Below are positions 23,680 to 36,899 of a stretch of DNA of 64,000 nt, in pieces (position 1 is the first letter of the stretch; every line of letters starts with the position of its first letter). The notes below the pieces were generated by a model that ran no database searches, was not told the DNA's origin, and saw only the letters and a list, made by a program, of their open reading frames with translations. The position numbers were made by a program, and so were the translations under genes. Source of the stretch: Isoetes taiwanensis (lineage: Eukaryota > Streptophyta > Lycopodiopsida > Isoetales > Isoetaceae). The stretch is taken from contig JAJEKV010000017.1 of the NCBI GenBank assembly GCA_021234155.1, positions 20,344,501 to 20,408,500 of the forward strand, read 5' to 3'.

Positions 23680-24344
23680 AATCTCTGTGGTAAGATGTAG
23701 CTAGGTTTAGTTAGTACATAGGGTTAAAGCTAGATCGAGTTAGGCTGTCTTAGTAAGTGTAGTTACGCTTTAGAGTTGTTATTTGTGTTTTAATGAGTTT
23801 ATAAGTGTTGCTATGCAGGTTGTGATCAAGCGAGGGGAGTGAATTGATACTAATGATCATGGTTCCATGCGGGTGCATCGAGCATGTCTTTACACATCTC
23901 TTCCATTGCACTACATTGATCTTCATCATCACGGAGTTCTTCGACATTGCCTCCACACCGGCAACTCACTCATACTAACAAGCTTTATCTTCACATGCGG
24001 GTGCATTCCTATGTTTATCTCCATCTGTCATCGATCAAGAGTTGACCTCATTGCATCGAGAAAGCCATCCTACATTGCCAATAAATTTCCCAAGGCTGTT
24101 TGTCATACCACCATCCTGCGACTTCTCATAACTAAAGAGATTTATTTTCCATGCGGGTTCATCGAAAGTAGCATCATATGCTGCGTTCATAATATCGGAT
24201 CTATCACCTTCAATCCATATGCTGGTCATTGAGTTGCCAACCATATTCTCATATTGGCAAATTTTGGAGAACATGTCAAGAGTTATCAAGCGGCTAGTCA
24301 AAAAGGGGCTGGAAGACCAGCCTTCTCTTTTTGTTTGGCATAAT
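23680..24344 (+). other. Element A 3' non-coding region
   Basis: No gene seen. A short unit like CCATGCGGGTGCATCGA recurs three times (23866, 23996, 24150). No clean polypurine tract adjoins the LTR; AAAAAGGGGCTGG at 24300-24312 is the only candidate. Confidence 0.4.
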
Positions 24345-26632
24345 CTTTGCCATGCTATGGCGGCATGTAAAAACCAAGCATGTATTAGCACTAATCCCTA
24401 TCGGGTTTGGTTCAATTTGCAAGATATTGGGAGAATGCTTCACTAGCATACACTCAAGTTTGAAGAGCAAAGGAAGGACAATTGACTCAAGTCACTCAAG
24501 AGATACAAAAAGGTCAAACAAGCATGGGAAGTGTAGAAGAAGAGAAAGAAGATCCCTTGAAGAGCATTCCATGGTATGTGATCATTTATGAGCTTGGCAT
24601 CTTTGGCGTTTTTGATTTCCATCCTCATCCACTCCACCATCCCAAATAGCATTGAACCTTGGCTCCTTCCTCATACACCTCCCAAAGTCAAACTTGACCT
24701 TGAAAGTTCTTTCTAGTCAAAATACACCTTCATAAAACACCCACTTGCTTCATCATCCACTAGTTCAAGAGAGACTTGACATAGTCACAACTTTGCTTAT
24801 GAAGTCAACATTCCATGCAACTTGAGCAAAATGTAGAGAGGCTTGCAAAATCCCTAAAGGGAAATGCTCAAAATTCAAATATGCCTCAAAGATGCCTCAA
24901 AGATGCTCCACAAAATTTTTGGCTTCCTAATGAGCACTAGATGTGCCAAGTCCCTCTACACCATACTACACACATCACACCCATCACCATTTTATCCTTT
25001 TCATCTCAAACTCTCATTCAAATCAAAATTCATTTCAAAATATCATTGTTGCCACATCACTTTTGACACCTCATCATTCACACACATCATCTCCACATCA
25101 TTCTAAAAATTTTGACTAGAGAATTTTTCAAATTCAAGTGGTGACCGTCATCATTCCCATTGGCCATGTCATACTACCTAGCCATGCCATCTTTTTCAAA
25201 TGCCACTCCATCCACTCCCCAAATTTTTTTTCCAAATTCCAAAGAGCTCTATGGTGAAAAAGACCCCGAGAATATTATAGGGCACAAAAAGCGATTCCCC
25301 TAGAAAAAAGAATTTTGAGAAAAGGCCTTATTCTAGGCATGATATATGTTTTCTAGGGAATCGTGCCATGGGGTGTAAGGGGGTGCAAAAATTTTCCTAT
25401 CTACCCCTAGCCTAATTTCTCTTCCAAGCCAATCCCCCCCCTGCGTGGAGCATCCCAGGTGTGGGGGTGATGGAATACCCGAATCCCGCGTGTCTCCCAA
25501 ATTCGATCAGGCACGTGGGATATTGAGCTTCGAACTACCAAAAACCTAAATCTGGAAAGCGCCAAGATCATTTCAATGCGGCCAAACAAACCATTAAATC
25601 ACTACCTAAAGCTGGCGAATCATCATGTTTAATGCCATGAATGCTTAGTGCGAGCTAGAAGGCGAAGATTGGAGGGAAATAATTGAGATCTCAGCGGAGC
25701 GAGAACATTCTACAAAGGGGATTTTACGCACGAGAAGATTTTCGAGGGCTTGAAGGCAAAGAAGAAAGATTTGGCTTGAAGAAGGTTTAAACGATAATCT
25801 TGAGCTTGTTTCGACCTCCTATGTTTACCTTTGATGCGGATTGTTGACTCAATACTCGGATTTTATATGTGTACCCTATTTAATCACTGTGCCCAAGACC
25901 CAGAGCTTGGGATATTACATTGTATCTTGAGTGGTGATTAAATTGAAAATCGACCTTTGTAGCAATTTGCTTGAGTTGCATTGTGATCTTTTTCCAAAAA
26001 GAAAATTGTTATTGGTTGAGTGTCTAGTGCTGCACAAATTGTTAGTTGCATCTTTATGCTGCCTAAGTTGCAAATCTGTAGAGCCGGGCAATGCTAAATA
26101 CCGCATACAGTTCACCTATAGTAAACATTCTCTCTCGAGTTTATTCTCTTCTCATAGTCTTAGGCAAAAATTATCAAAAAGAAAAAATTAGGTCCCTTAC
26201 GGTCAAAGAAAAAAGTTGGCCCTTGGTGTAATGCGGACAAATCGAGAAAGATAGATTTGGTAGCTCGAAGAAAATTCACCACCAATGTCGAGTTTCAAAT
26301 TTCAGCTCTCGGTTAGGGATATTGACCAAAAATTGGTGGGTCGGTGATCGATTTACGCCTACCTAGCCTACCGACCTTGTTGAGTTTTTGCGGTTAGATT
26401 GTGTCAAGTGTTGAGCATCTAGTAGAAAGATATCCGGACCCATAGCTTCATAGATCACATCCCGCAACTTATTTTGTGGCGGACTTTTTTTTTTTTTATC
26501 TTGAGGGAAACTCACTCTTAGTGAACTCTTGTGCATTTTTACGGAATCTTTGCACTTTCGAGTGGTTGCCTTAAAGCAACCTGGAGGTTCTAAACCACGA
26601 GGTTGAAGGTTTTGCGGGGAACACCTTCAACA
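24345..26632 (+). repeat. 3' LTR of element A
   Basis: About 2.29 kb, matching 5127-7393 throughout and ending CTTCAACA before the TCTAT flank. The first few bases (TTTGCC against TGCTGCC) do not match cleanly, so the start is good to within about 5 bases. Confidence 0.85.
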
Positions 26633-27441
<809 letters not shown>

Positions 27442-27679
27442 GATCTGATAGACTTGTTGGTCCCCATGGATGTTAAAGTTAAATTCAGTTCAATTTAATT
27501 TTGGGATCTTCATAATGCCTTTGCATTCTAGTTTTCTATAAGCACGAGGGGTAGAGGGACAATAGATGTGATATTGCATTTTTACACATGGCATGTAATG
27601 ACAACATGAATACTTTATGGGGTGTCATATGGATGGGAGCAATGCAATGATTGTATAATGATGTTTACAAAATTGGCTA

Positions 27680-28060
27680 TAAAGAACCTTAAAATACCAC
27701 ACCCCTTTAGAGAACCATACATCCTTTAGGAAAAACCTCCTTAAAAACTATATTTACTTATAAACCACACCTCCAAATACTACACCTCCTTAGAAACATC
27801 ACCACCTCAAAAGAAAAAACCACAGTTCCTTTAACAAAAAACATGCCTTTTTAAAAAACCACACGTCCTAAAAAACAAAGACCACAGCTCCTTAAAAAAA
27901 ACTACACTTACTTATAAACCACACCTCCAAAAACTACACCTCCTTAAAAACACCACTACTTCAAAAGAAAAAACCACAGTTCTTTTAAAAAAAAACATAC
28001 CTCCTTAAAAAGCCACATGTCCTAAAAAAACAAAAACCACAGCTCCTTAAAAAAATAACA
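27680..28060. repeat. Degenerate minisatellite (CCACACCTCCTTAAAAA type)
   Basis: Short A/C-rich units such as ACCACAGCTCCTTAAAAA recur about 20 times. On top, a unit of about 152 bp is repeated twice (from about 27744 and 27897). The stretch before it, 27439-27680, shows nothing. Just after, GTGGAC...GTCCAC forms a small inverted repeat near 28062-28080. Confidence 0.8.
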
Positions 28061-28204
28061 GTGGACGTTCCTTGTCCACTTAAAAAACAATAACGTTAGT
28101 TAGTAAAACCACACCTCCACAAATCTACATGTAGGTTTTTTTGAAATTTCTGAATAAATTGTGGACCTAAGAAAACTATACTTTTCAACAGTGGACCAAA
28201 ATTT

Positions 28205-28530
28205 GGGGTGAGTTGATATTGAAGAGAATCTAGCCACTGGTTTCATTCGACATTCTCAGTCCCCTGCTGGAGTGCCTATCTTCTTCGTAAAAAAGAAGGA
28301 TGGCTCGCTGCGTCTTATCGTTGATTATTGTGGCCTCAATAAGATCACAATACCGAATCGGTATCCGCTTTCTCTGTTCCCATAGTTGTTGGAGCGACTC
28401 CAATGTGCGCATTATTTTACGAAAATTGATCTTTGGGGTGCCTATAATCTTATCCGGATCCGGGAGGGTGATGAGTGGAAAACAGATTTTCTCGGTATGG
28501 CCATTTTGAGTACAAAGTTACATAAGAAAG
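28205..28530 (+). pseudogene. Chromovirus-like gypsy RT fragment
   Basis: Reads [51 protein letters not shown], a stop, then [21 protein letters not shown] and EWKTDF, and after a shift RYGHFEYKV. These are the fingers and palm of a gypsy RT, quite unlike the RTs of elements A and [14 protein letters not shown] is typical of the fungal and Tcn1-like chromovirus type. Only about 110 residues remain, without LTRs. Confidence 0.8.
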
Positions 28531-28543
28531 GCAACCATGGCTC

Positions 28544-28955
28544 AACATTATATGGAACTAGTAATGGTGCCCGGCATTCTTTGGGCATACGTTAAGGTTT
28601 TGTGTGGATGGAAACACGTTCATCTCGAATCCTTTTCATAAATCTAATATAATAGAAACCAAGTCCGGCATTCTTTGGACTATAATAATTTTTTGTATAT
28701 TGACACCCTTCCCCTTTCCTTTGTCTTTTTCTTTGTATAAAGCGGTAAGTTGTAGAAAAATAACATTACATGGAACTAGTAATAGTGCCCGGCATTCTTT
28801 GGGCATAAGTTGAAACCTATGTGGATGGAAACACATTCATCTTAGAATCCTTTTCATAAATCTAATATAATAGAAACCAAGTCCAGCATTGCTGGACTAT
28901 AATAGGTTTTTGTATATTTGACACCCTTCCCCTTTCCTTTGTCTTTTGCTCTGTC
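28544..28955 (+). repeat. Tandem duplication, period about 219 bp
   Basis: A segment from ACATTATATGGAACTAGTAA to the TTCCCCTTTCC run occurs at 28544 and again at 28763 with some 10 percent differences. Both copies include GTGCCCGGCATTCTTTGGGC. No coding function is seen. The second copy runs into the polypyrimidine tract. Confidence 0.85.
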
Positions 28956-29757
28956 CCGCGTTTCTTTTTTTCTTCATTCTTTCTTTCTTTTTTTCTTTTC
29001 TCTTTTTCCTATTTTCCCTACACGTCTTATTTTTCCCTTCTCCCTTTTTTCGTTTTGAACCCCCTTCTCCCTTCCCTTCCATTCCCTTCCCTTTTCCTTT
29101 TTTCCTTTCCCTTTTCTAATGGAATTTTTCCCTTCCCTTTCCAGTCTTTCCCCTTGCTTCCTAATTTCCCTGTGCCCTTTTTCCCTTTCCCTTTCATTTT
29201 CCTTTTCCTTTTTCTTTTCTCCTTTTCTTTCCCTTTTCCCATACCCTTTTGTTTTTCCTTTTCCCCGTCTTTTTCACGTGCCCCTTTTCTTCCTTTCCCC
29301 ATCCTCTTCCTCTTTATCCCATGCCCTCTGTTTTCCCATTTCTCTCTCCCCTTTTTTCTTGTACCCGTTTTCCTTTTCCTTCCCCCCCCTTTGCATTTCT
29401 CTTTTCTTTTTCTTTCCTTTTTCATCCTTTCTCCGCCCTTTTCCCTTTTTCCCGTCCTTTTTCTTCCTTCCCTTTCTCCGTCCTTTCTTTTTGTCTTTCC
29501 CTTTCCCTTTTCCCATGCCTTTTTCTATTCCTTTTTTTTTCACCTTTTTTAGGTGCCCCCTTTCCTCCTTTCCTCACCCTCTTCCCCTTTTTCATTTTTC
29601 CCTTTCCCTATTCCCCTTTTTCTTTTTTCTTTTTCCATTTTCCATGCTTTTTTTCCCTTGCTTTCTTTCCATTTCCTCACCCTTTGCCTCTTCCATTTTC
29701 CCATGCCCTTTTCCTTTTCCTCTTCCTCTTCCCCATTTTCCTCTCCCTTTTCCTCTC
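28921..29757 (+). repeat. Polypyrimidine tract (T/C-rich, about 830 bp)
   Basis: Almost all T and C on this strand, in irregular TTTTCCC/CCTTTT words. Long open frames on both strands here (Phe/Ser/Pro-rich or Lys/Arg/Glu-rich) are by-products of the composition, not genes. It ends just before the start of the next gene-like sequence at 29884. Confidence 0.97.
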
Positions 29758-32013
29758 GCCAGATCATCGACAAGATCTAGAGCTAGAACAAGACAAGAAG
29801 AACAAGATACAAGAGAAGGTCATAACTGGCGTTGAAGCAGAATCCTCATTCGGTTCGAGCCAGTCCAAGGATTTTCTTCCATAATGGAGAATCAATTGGC
29901 AAGTATTATACAAGAGGTAGAGAAGATTGCAACATCATTCTATCAGCGCTATCCCGAGTTGAAGAGGAATGTTGTGCAGCCTAATGTGAGCAGAGACAAG
30001 TGCAGTTGGATGGTCCTCTAGCAGTTTCACATCCAGTTCAGGATTCTACTCCAGTTCCCGTTCCACACCCAGACCCAATCCCTGTTCCAGTTCTTGATTT
30101 AGTTCTTGATCCTGATCTTCTTAATGTTGCAAAGACCTTGGCCCCAACTGCTTTCTCCCTCTTGGATTCAAACTTGAGCTCTGGTTTTATCTTCAGTTTG
30201 TCTTTGTGGCTTGATGCTCCTCCTGTTTTAGATCCTGCTCCTGATGTAGTTCTTTGTCTCAATCACAAGGATGCACCTGCTTTTGTTCATATTCCTGTTC
30301 CAGTTCATACTTAAATTCCTACCCTTGGTCTTGTTCCTCCTCCAGTTCTGCAGTATGCTCATGTCTCTATTCCTACTCATGATCTAGACTCTGAACCTGT
30401 GCTACATCCTCCCAGTCTCATTTCGATATCAACTCTAGTCTCTGCTTATATTTCATATCTTGCCCCAGCATTAAACCTTACTCTATATGCAGTCCAATAT
30501 TAATGGGAATATGCAATCTCATTTTTTCATTCTTCTCACAATCTTAATCTTGGTACAATCTGCCTATGCTTCTTCATTATCTTATCCTGATTTATCTAGA
30601 TTCCTCCGCCATGGCTAAGATAATTGGCCTTACAAAGATGCTACACAATGTTCTCAAACTTGTTGTCCTAGTTTCTTGTCTTATTTGGAAGTTAGGAAAG
30701 TTTTCATCAACGTGACCCTGTTCTATGCTGAATCTCCTAATAGTGATCTTAAAGCTGGTTTTGGTAACACTAAGTTAGCGGATATTGCTGAAAAGACCTT
30801 AAGGCCTGTTGCTTCAAACTGAACCAAGCTTCGAGGAAAAAAAATGAAAATGTTCAAAAAGAGTCTATCTCCAACATCAGTATGTCTTCTAGTGTTTTCT
30901 CTCCTAGATGCCCCCCCCAGGGCTATACTATGGATCCTAGACTTTCAGGCTGCATTAATTCTGCAGGTGACAAGGAAGATAAACCATCCAGAAATGTATT
31001 TGATGATGATGAGCACTCGGTCACGAAAGTTGGAAACAAAGACCTTGCCTTGGATGTCATTGATCCTTTAAAATTGGACTATACCAATATCACCAGGTCA
31101 GTCTTATTACTTCTTTATCTTTAATGTTTTAAACTACTTGTTTTGTTTTATATTTTAACTTTCTCTATATTTTTTATCCTCTAAGGGTTTTTATGAAAAG
31201 AGTTTTTCCCTTGGAGTGATATGTATCTTTTCAAAAAAAACTTTTATTCCTTTTGGTTGACTATAAGTCTCCCAACAATCACTGGTCCTTCTCCTGTTCT
31301 ATGACTATGCTATAATCTCCTTCTAGATCTAACCCTTAAACTCTAGGGCCTTTTTTTATTTACTAAAATTCAAATAATTTTTTTAGGTAATTATTCGTAA
31401 CTCAAGATTTGTGGTGAGGGACTGCAATAGAAGAAGACGCCTTGTTACCAAAAGAAATAAGACTAAAACGAAAGTGGTTCACAGTACCTTCTTTTCCAAA
31501 TCCTTGGAGAAGTTTAGCATAAGAAATATTTTCAAGGAAGTCTTGTCAGAAAGTCTTCCAGATTTGACTTCTCAGCTTTTAGAAAATACTCTTTTTGATT
31601 GGAGATTCATGGATCAGCTAAGAGACAAAGTTTACAAAGTTTTTGCGGAAGGTTTTCCATAGAAATACCCCTGTAATAATCCAAGCTTGACCAAATATCT
31701 TGACCCCACTATTGGCCATGTTCGTACCATGCAGTTGGAAATAGTTCATTGTCTGAAACTCATGTTGGCTTTGTCATTTGGTCTTAGTCACAATCATGAT
31801 GGGAGTTTTTCCATGAAATTTTTTTTAGTGGACTTCAAAGCTACCGTTGACCAATTCTTTTTCGTTCATCATTATAGTTTGCTTCCTATTTCTGATTTTT
31901 AGGTTCAGTCTTTAAAAAATGAATTGATGGAATTAGCTAAGATAAAGATTATTGATTTCAGATCCAGTTATGAATCTAAAAGATGCCTATGGGATGTTTT
32001 AGGGCTTCAAAAC

Positions 32014-32900
32014 TGTTAAGAGTCTCTCACCCTCTTACCATACACAAGAGAAAAGCACAATCATGAAAACCGGAATCATTACATAGCTAAGACTTACCGG
32101 AGTACTCTCAAAGATAGCCTCCACATCTTCCATTGTTAATATATCCATCATAGCTCAATTCTGAAATGCATGCAAATATAACATATATGGATGTGAGGGT
32201 CTGAGTTATGCTTAGTATAAACAGCTCACAACCATTTCATCATAGCTTGTGATGTGAAAGTCATGCTTACAAACACCAAAATTGCAAGGAATAATGCAAA
32301 CATCGAGGCACAATTGGGCAAATGAGCATGATTTCCATTCAACAATAGACAAGGTAATACAACAGCATATAATCCTCTCTCACAAGCTCTCTTTTACATA
32401 CATATTCAGACCTTAAATAGATCACAACCACAGGTGCAAAATCCGTTCCCAAAACTGCTCCCCACGATCTTTGGAACCGCTCGGAAACTTCTAGAACTTT
32501 TCCAAGACCATGGAACACCACGCTTTTCCTTGCAATTTGCCTCCCGCGTAGCAGCATTAACCTCCATCGAGCTTCTTGCCAAAGCCTTTGCAAAAACTCT
32601 TCACTATTGTCTCCACGGAAAATCAATTCCCATTTGCCCTTTTTTTTTTATTTTCCACTTTTATAATTTTTTTTGGCTTTTTCAATATATAAAACAACAC
32701 ATTAATATGAAAACATTGAACCTTTAAATAAGTCTTGAAGGTCCTTGACCTTACTTTTATCTTAGATCAAGGACTTCTCATTTTTAGTCTGCAGAGCTTC
32801 TCTGTAGATCTTTTTTAGTGGTGGCATAGTCGATGGCTCATTTTCGGAATCTTCTCTAGGATCGTCTTGTTGGTCAACAATCGTGTCAATGGCCTTATCA
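32014..32900 (-). repeat. 3' LTR of element D
   Basis: 887 bp. On the minus strand it starts TGATAAGGCC and ends GACTCTTAACA. Directly upstream on the minus strand, AAAAAAAGGGGGAGCAGAATA-like sequence at 32901-32922 is a textbook polypurine tract. Confidence 0.93.
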
Positions 32901-32922
32901 TATTCTGCTCCCCCTTTTTTTT

Positions 32923-34733
32923 GTGTGGAGCATAGGATCCACAAAGCCTTTGGCTCCTTGGGTTGGCGAGATGTGATACTTAGCGGCAATGCTTGTTGAA
33001 AAGATAGATTTGCTTCTTTCTAGCACCATGTCTTTTGCCATACTTGTGTCATAATATGCATTTGTTTGCTTGTATCGGGAAGTTCTCCTTAGCCATTGAC
33101 TCAAAAACTTTGATATATTCGGAAGGCATGTGGCTGATTTTGAGAAAGCTTGATTGCGTGTCCATCATTGTTTGGTTTTACATGATCGATTAGGATCGAT
33201 GTTCATGAGGGCTCCTTTTTGCTAGCATTGCTTTCAAAGTATTATAACCAGCAATTGACAATAAGGCCGCTTGCTTGTAAATAGTAAGGTCTGGACTGTT
33301 TTGTGCAAAGGGCAATGAAGTTCTTCAAATTTTGAGCTGTATTCTTTTCCGTTGCCCAAGAAGAACCTGGTATGACAGCCCAATTGCAAAGCCCTTTGCT
33401 GGTCGCTTGTACTCCAATCAAGCCTCACGGTGATACATCGGATCAAAGTTTAGTGATTCTGTAAATGCAAAGGTGCTTGCATGAACATTTTGCAATTTTA
33501 CGGATCTTTTAGAAGCCCTCTTCTCCATAAAGTCCGTGATTGCTTCCTTATAAGGTGGCAACAATAAAAAATTCATAATTTGGTACAACCATGGTAGCTT
33601 GGTGATCATCATTAGCATTCCGATAGCTTGATAAAGCTTCATTGTTCATCGTAAGTTGGTGCGTAAGAGTTTGATTCTCTTGGGTCAGATTCGGAGCCTT
33701 TGGATAAGCATTTTTGTTCGCTCCTTGAGCAAGTTTTTCATTTTTTTTCAAAATGGTCATTTGTACTGTAGCATTTTGCTTTTCATATTAAAAAATGATC
33801 CAAAGCCAAAACATCATATTTGGCTAGCAAATCCTTGTATTGGTCGGGTCTTACGCTGGATTTCTATTTGGAACTTCGAATTTTGGCGTTCCACACTTGT
33901 GATTTGACTTTCTAAATCAGCCATGGCCTTACTTTGCATCGCAACTCATCAAGCATCTCATTGAATAATTCTTCATTGCGTTTGAGAAGATCTTGCTTCC
34001 GTTCAAAGAAGGTTGGTTTGGGAGATACAAAATCAGCCCCAATTGTATCATGATTGCTTGCTAGTATACAACTTGCTCCTCAAGAACCCCATCAAGGATA
34101 GAGATTGAACTTGGAGTTTTATCACGGAACAATTGAAAAGACATTGTCGAGAAATGAGAAGATATTCTTGAGAAAATTTCGGTTTGAACTTTTCGATTTT
34201 TGACCACATAAAGGTCATGAAGGCATACTGCATGATTCTAGAAAAGAACATTCTAAGCAAATTCAGACCCGAGAACAATATCTGATTTTTTGAATGAGTT
34301 ACATTTTCAACCGTGGTACAAGACAACACAATGTCTCTTTTAACATTATTTTTAGAAAGAATTCTGTTTTCAGTTTTCCCTTGAATTTGATGTGCCCAAC
34401 TTCTTTGTTTTAAAAGATACCTATTTAGAACCTGCTCACGTTCAAGTTTAAATCGCATATATCTATGTCTTACGGCATGGTTTGGACCCTTGCCAAAGCA
34501 GAGTAGGATTTTATGTGGAGACCAGAATTCAATATAATGCATAGCCTCCATAAAATCATCATTAGGATAAACTTTTATGCAATTATCACTCCACCAATGC
34601 TTTGCAGATGGTCCAGGTATTGGTGTCATGATTAAGCGCAAAATGGCGTTTGCATGGTGTGCTCGTTTGAGTTTCCTATAGAAGTGTGGCTGAAACATGG
34701 TTTCTTGCCATTCCCACAAGTATAAAGTAATTG
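32923..34733 (-). other. Element D region downstream of integrase
   Basis: Holds a 237-codon frame at 34048-34761 (WWSDNCIKVYPNDDFMEAM, FWSPHKILLCFGKGPN) and, nearer the 3' LTR, a broken charged region (FFERKQDLLKRNEELFNEML) that looks coiled-coil. I recognise neither. Extra frames after integrase are known in several long gypsy lineages; their job is usually unknown. Confidence 0.45.
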
Positions 34734-35960
34734 CTAGGCATCTTTGCTTTGGAATTGGCATGGCCTGTGGACATTAATGGTAGGTTTCTCCATGTATTTC
34801 TTTAACCTGCTACCATTTACAATTAAAGGTAATATATGTCCTTCCAAATCTGCTAAATGTACCGAGCCATTGTCGTTTACATGATGAATTAAAAAGGGAC
34901 CTAACCATCGATTTTTCAGTTTTTCTGGATGTTGCTTGTATCTAGAGTCATATAATAGAACTTTGTCACTCTTATTGAAATTTTTCTTCTTCTGTTTCTT
35001 GTCTATCCAAGCTTTTCTAGCCTGCTTAGCCACTTGTTGTTGCCAAAGTGCATATTGGCGTTTTTCATCCAAGGATTCCAATTGGAATAACCTATATTAC
35101 AACTGATTTGTCAAGTGACAATCTATCTTGTCTTGCTATTGAAGACTTCGGGATTACAAACTCAAAAGGCATAAGCGCCTCTATGCCATATGTAAGTTGA
35201 AATGGTGTATGCGGCATTACGGTTTTGTAGGCGATCCTATATGCCCATAATACAGCGGAAGTTTAAGTTCCCAATCTGTTCTTGTAGATTCACAAATCTT
35301 TTTTCAAGATTGTAATCAATGTTTTATTAGTGGATTCCGCTTGCCCATTTGCTCTTGGGTAGTAAGGAGTGGATTTCAGATGGGTAATGAGAAAGTTTAG
35401 TACAAGAGTTTCAATTGTCTCATTTAGAAAATGCACACCTCTATCACTTACTAGCTCAAGAGGGCACCCAAATCGTGTTATGATCTGCTGGTATAAAACT
35501 TTTTAGCCACACTCAACAGCGGTATTATCTTTCAAAGCTCTTGCCTCTTGCCCATTTCGTATTATAATCATTTAAAATCAAAATGTATTGGGCTTTAGTT
35601 CTCATTTGCAGGGGATTTCTTGGACCAACAAAGTCCATGCCCCATTTTCAAAGGGGCCCAAGCGGTAAGATTGGTGTAAGTGGCATGTAGCTATGTTCTC
35701 GAGGGTTTACCCATACGCTGGCAAATGTCACAAGTGCGTGCTTCATTCAAACAGTCTTTAAAAAGTGTGGGCCACCATAGACCCCCTTGTAATATCTTTT
35801 TAGCTGTGATGTCTGCTGCAAAGTGTCCTCCACCTATCCCTTGATGCGCTTCTTGAAGAATGTCCTCTATTTCATGAGGCATTACACATCTTCTTAGAAC
35901 ATTATCTTGCCCTCTCTTATAGAGTTGTCCCGAGATAAGACAAAACTTGGCAACGGAACC
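34734..35960 (-). pseudogene. Element D integrase
   Basis: From 35882 down: HQGIGGGHFAADITAKKILQGG, LFKDC, TCDICQRMGKPS (zinc region). Then core words RFGCPLELVSDRGVHFLNE (Asp), HLKSTPYYPRANGQAESTNK (Glu) in broken frames. Then an intact 115-codon C-terminal piece at 34734-35081 with WLGPFLIHHVNDNGSVHLADL. The first Asp block near 35600 is poorly preserved. Similar in type to the A/B integrases but clearly a different family. Confidence 0.82.
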
Positions 35961-35961
35961 A
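35949..35961 (-). other. Primer-binding site of element D
   Basis: The minus strand reads TGGTTCCGTTGCC five bases after the LTR. It is close to TGGCGCCGTTGCC, a PBS form I know from Athila/Tat-type gypsy elements. Confidence 0.55.
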
Positions 35962-35966
35962 AAATA

Positions 35967-36899
35967 TGTTAAGAGTCTCTCACCCTCTTACCATACACAA
36001 GAGAAAAGCACAATCATGAAAACCGGAATCATTACATAGCTAAGACTTACCGGAGTACTCTCAAAGATAGCCTCCACATCTTCCATTGTTAATATATCCA
36101 TCATAGCTCAATTCTGAAATGCATGCAAATATAACATATATGGATGTGAGGGTCTGAGTTATGCTTAGTATAAACAGCTCACAACCATTTCATCATAGCT
36201 TGTGATGTGAAAGTCATGCTTACAAACACCAAAATTGCAAGGAATAATGCAAACATCGAGGCACAATTGGGCAAATGAGCATGATTTCCATTCAACAATA
36301 GACAAGGTAATACAACAGCATATAATCCTCTCTCACAAGCTCTCTTTTACATACATATTCAGACCTTAAATAGATCACAACCCTGGTGCAAAATCCGTTC
36401 CCAAACTGCTCCCACGATGCTGGAACCGCTCCGGAAACTTCTAGAACTTTTCCAAGACCATGGAACACCGCTTTTTTCCTTGCAACTGCCTCCACGTAGC
36501 AGCATTAACCTCCATCGAGCTTCTTGCCAAAGCCTTTGCAAAAACTCTTCACTATTGTCTCACGGAAAATCAATTCCCATTTGCCCTTTTTTTTATTTTC
36601 CACTTTTATAAATTTGTTTGGCTTTTTCAATATAGAATAGAATAGAATAGGTTTTTAGCGTCCACGGAGACCAATTGGCCTAATATATAAAACAACACAT
36701 TAATATGAAAACATTGAACCTTTAAATAAGTCTTGAAGGTCCTTGACCTTACTTTTTATCTTAGATCAAGGACTTCTCATTTTTAGCTGCAGAGCTTCTA
36801 CGCCGTCTTTTGTAGTGACTGGCATAGTCTGATGGCTCATTTTCAGAATCTTCTCTAGGATCGTCTTGTTGGTCAACAATCGTGTCAATGGCCTTATCA
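35967..36899 (-). repeat. 5' LTR of element D
   Basis: 933 bp, same ends as the 3' LTR. About 46-48 bp extra at 36632-36682 (three GAATA units plus GTTTTTAGCGTCCACGG) are absent from the other LTR, so they arose after insertion or are an assembly difference. Confidence 0.93.

Larger units (their letters stand above)
5127..26632 (+). mobile_element. Gypsy element A (Tat-like), split by element B
   Basis: Long-LTR Ty3/gypsy element. Its LTRs are 5127-7393 and about 24345-26632. The interior is split at 8788/19758, where the protein frame (KIAP to SYRKK) resumes after removal of element B. Five-base repeats TCTAT flank it at 5122-5126 and 26633-26637. Domain order is gag, protease, an RNase H-like domain, RT, a second RNase H, integrase. 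No chromodomain is seen after the integrase. The interior carries many frameshifts. Confidence 0.85.
32014..36899 (-). mobile_element. Gypsy element D, internally deleted
   Basis: 4,886 bp with LTRs 32014-32900 (3') and 35967-36899 (5'), inverted TGATAAG/CTTAACA-type ends, TSD AAAAC at 32009-32013 and 36900-36904, a primer-binding site and a polypurine tract. The interior is only 3,066 bp. It begins with the integrase zinc region directly after the PBS, so gag, protease, RT and RNase H are gone. It could move only with enzymes from relatives. Confidence 0.92.

Noticed and set aside
29027-29884. Several long open frames on both strands (up to 238 codons)
   Set aside because: All lie in the T/C-rich tract. 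Their Phe/Ser/Pro or Lys/Arg/Glu monotony follows from base composition.
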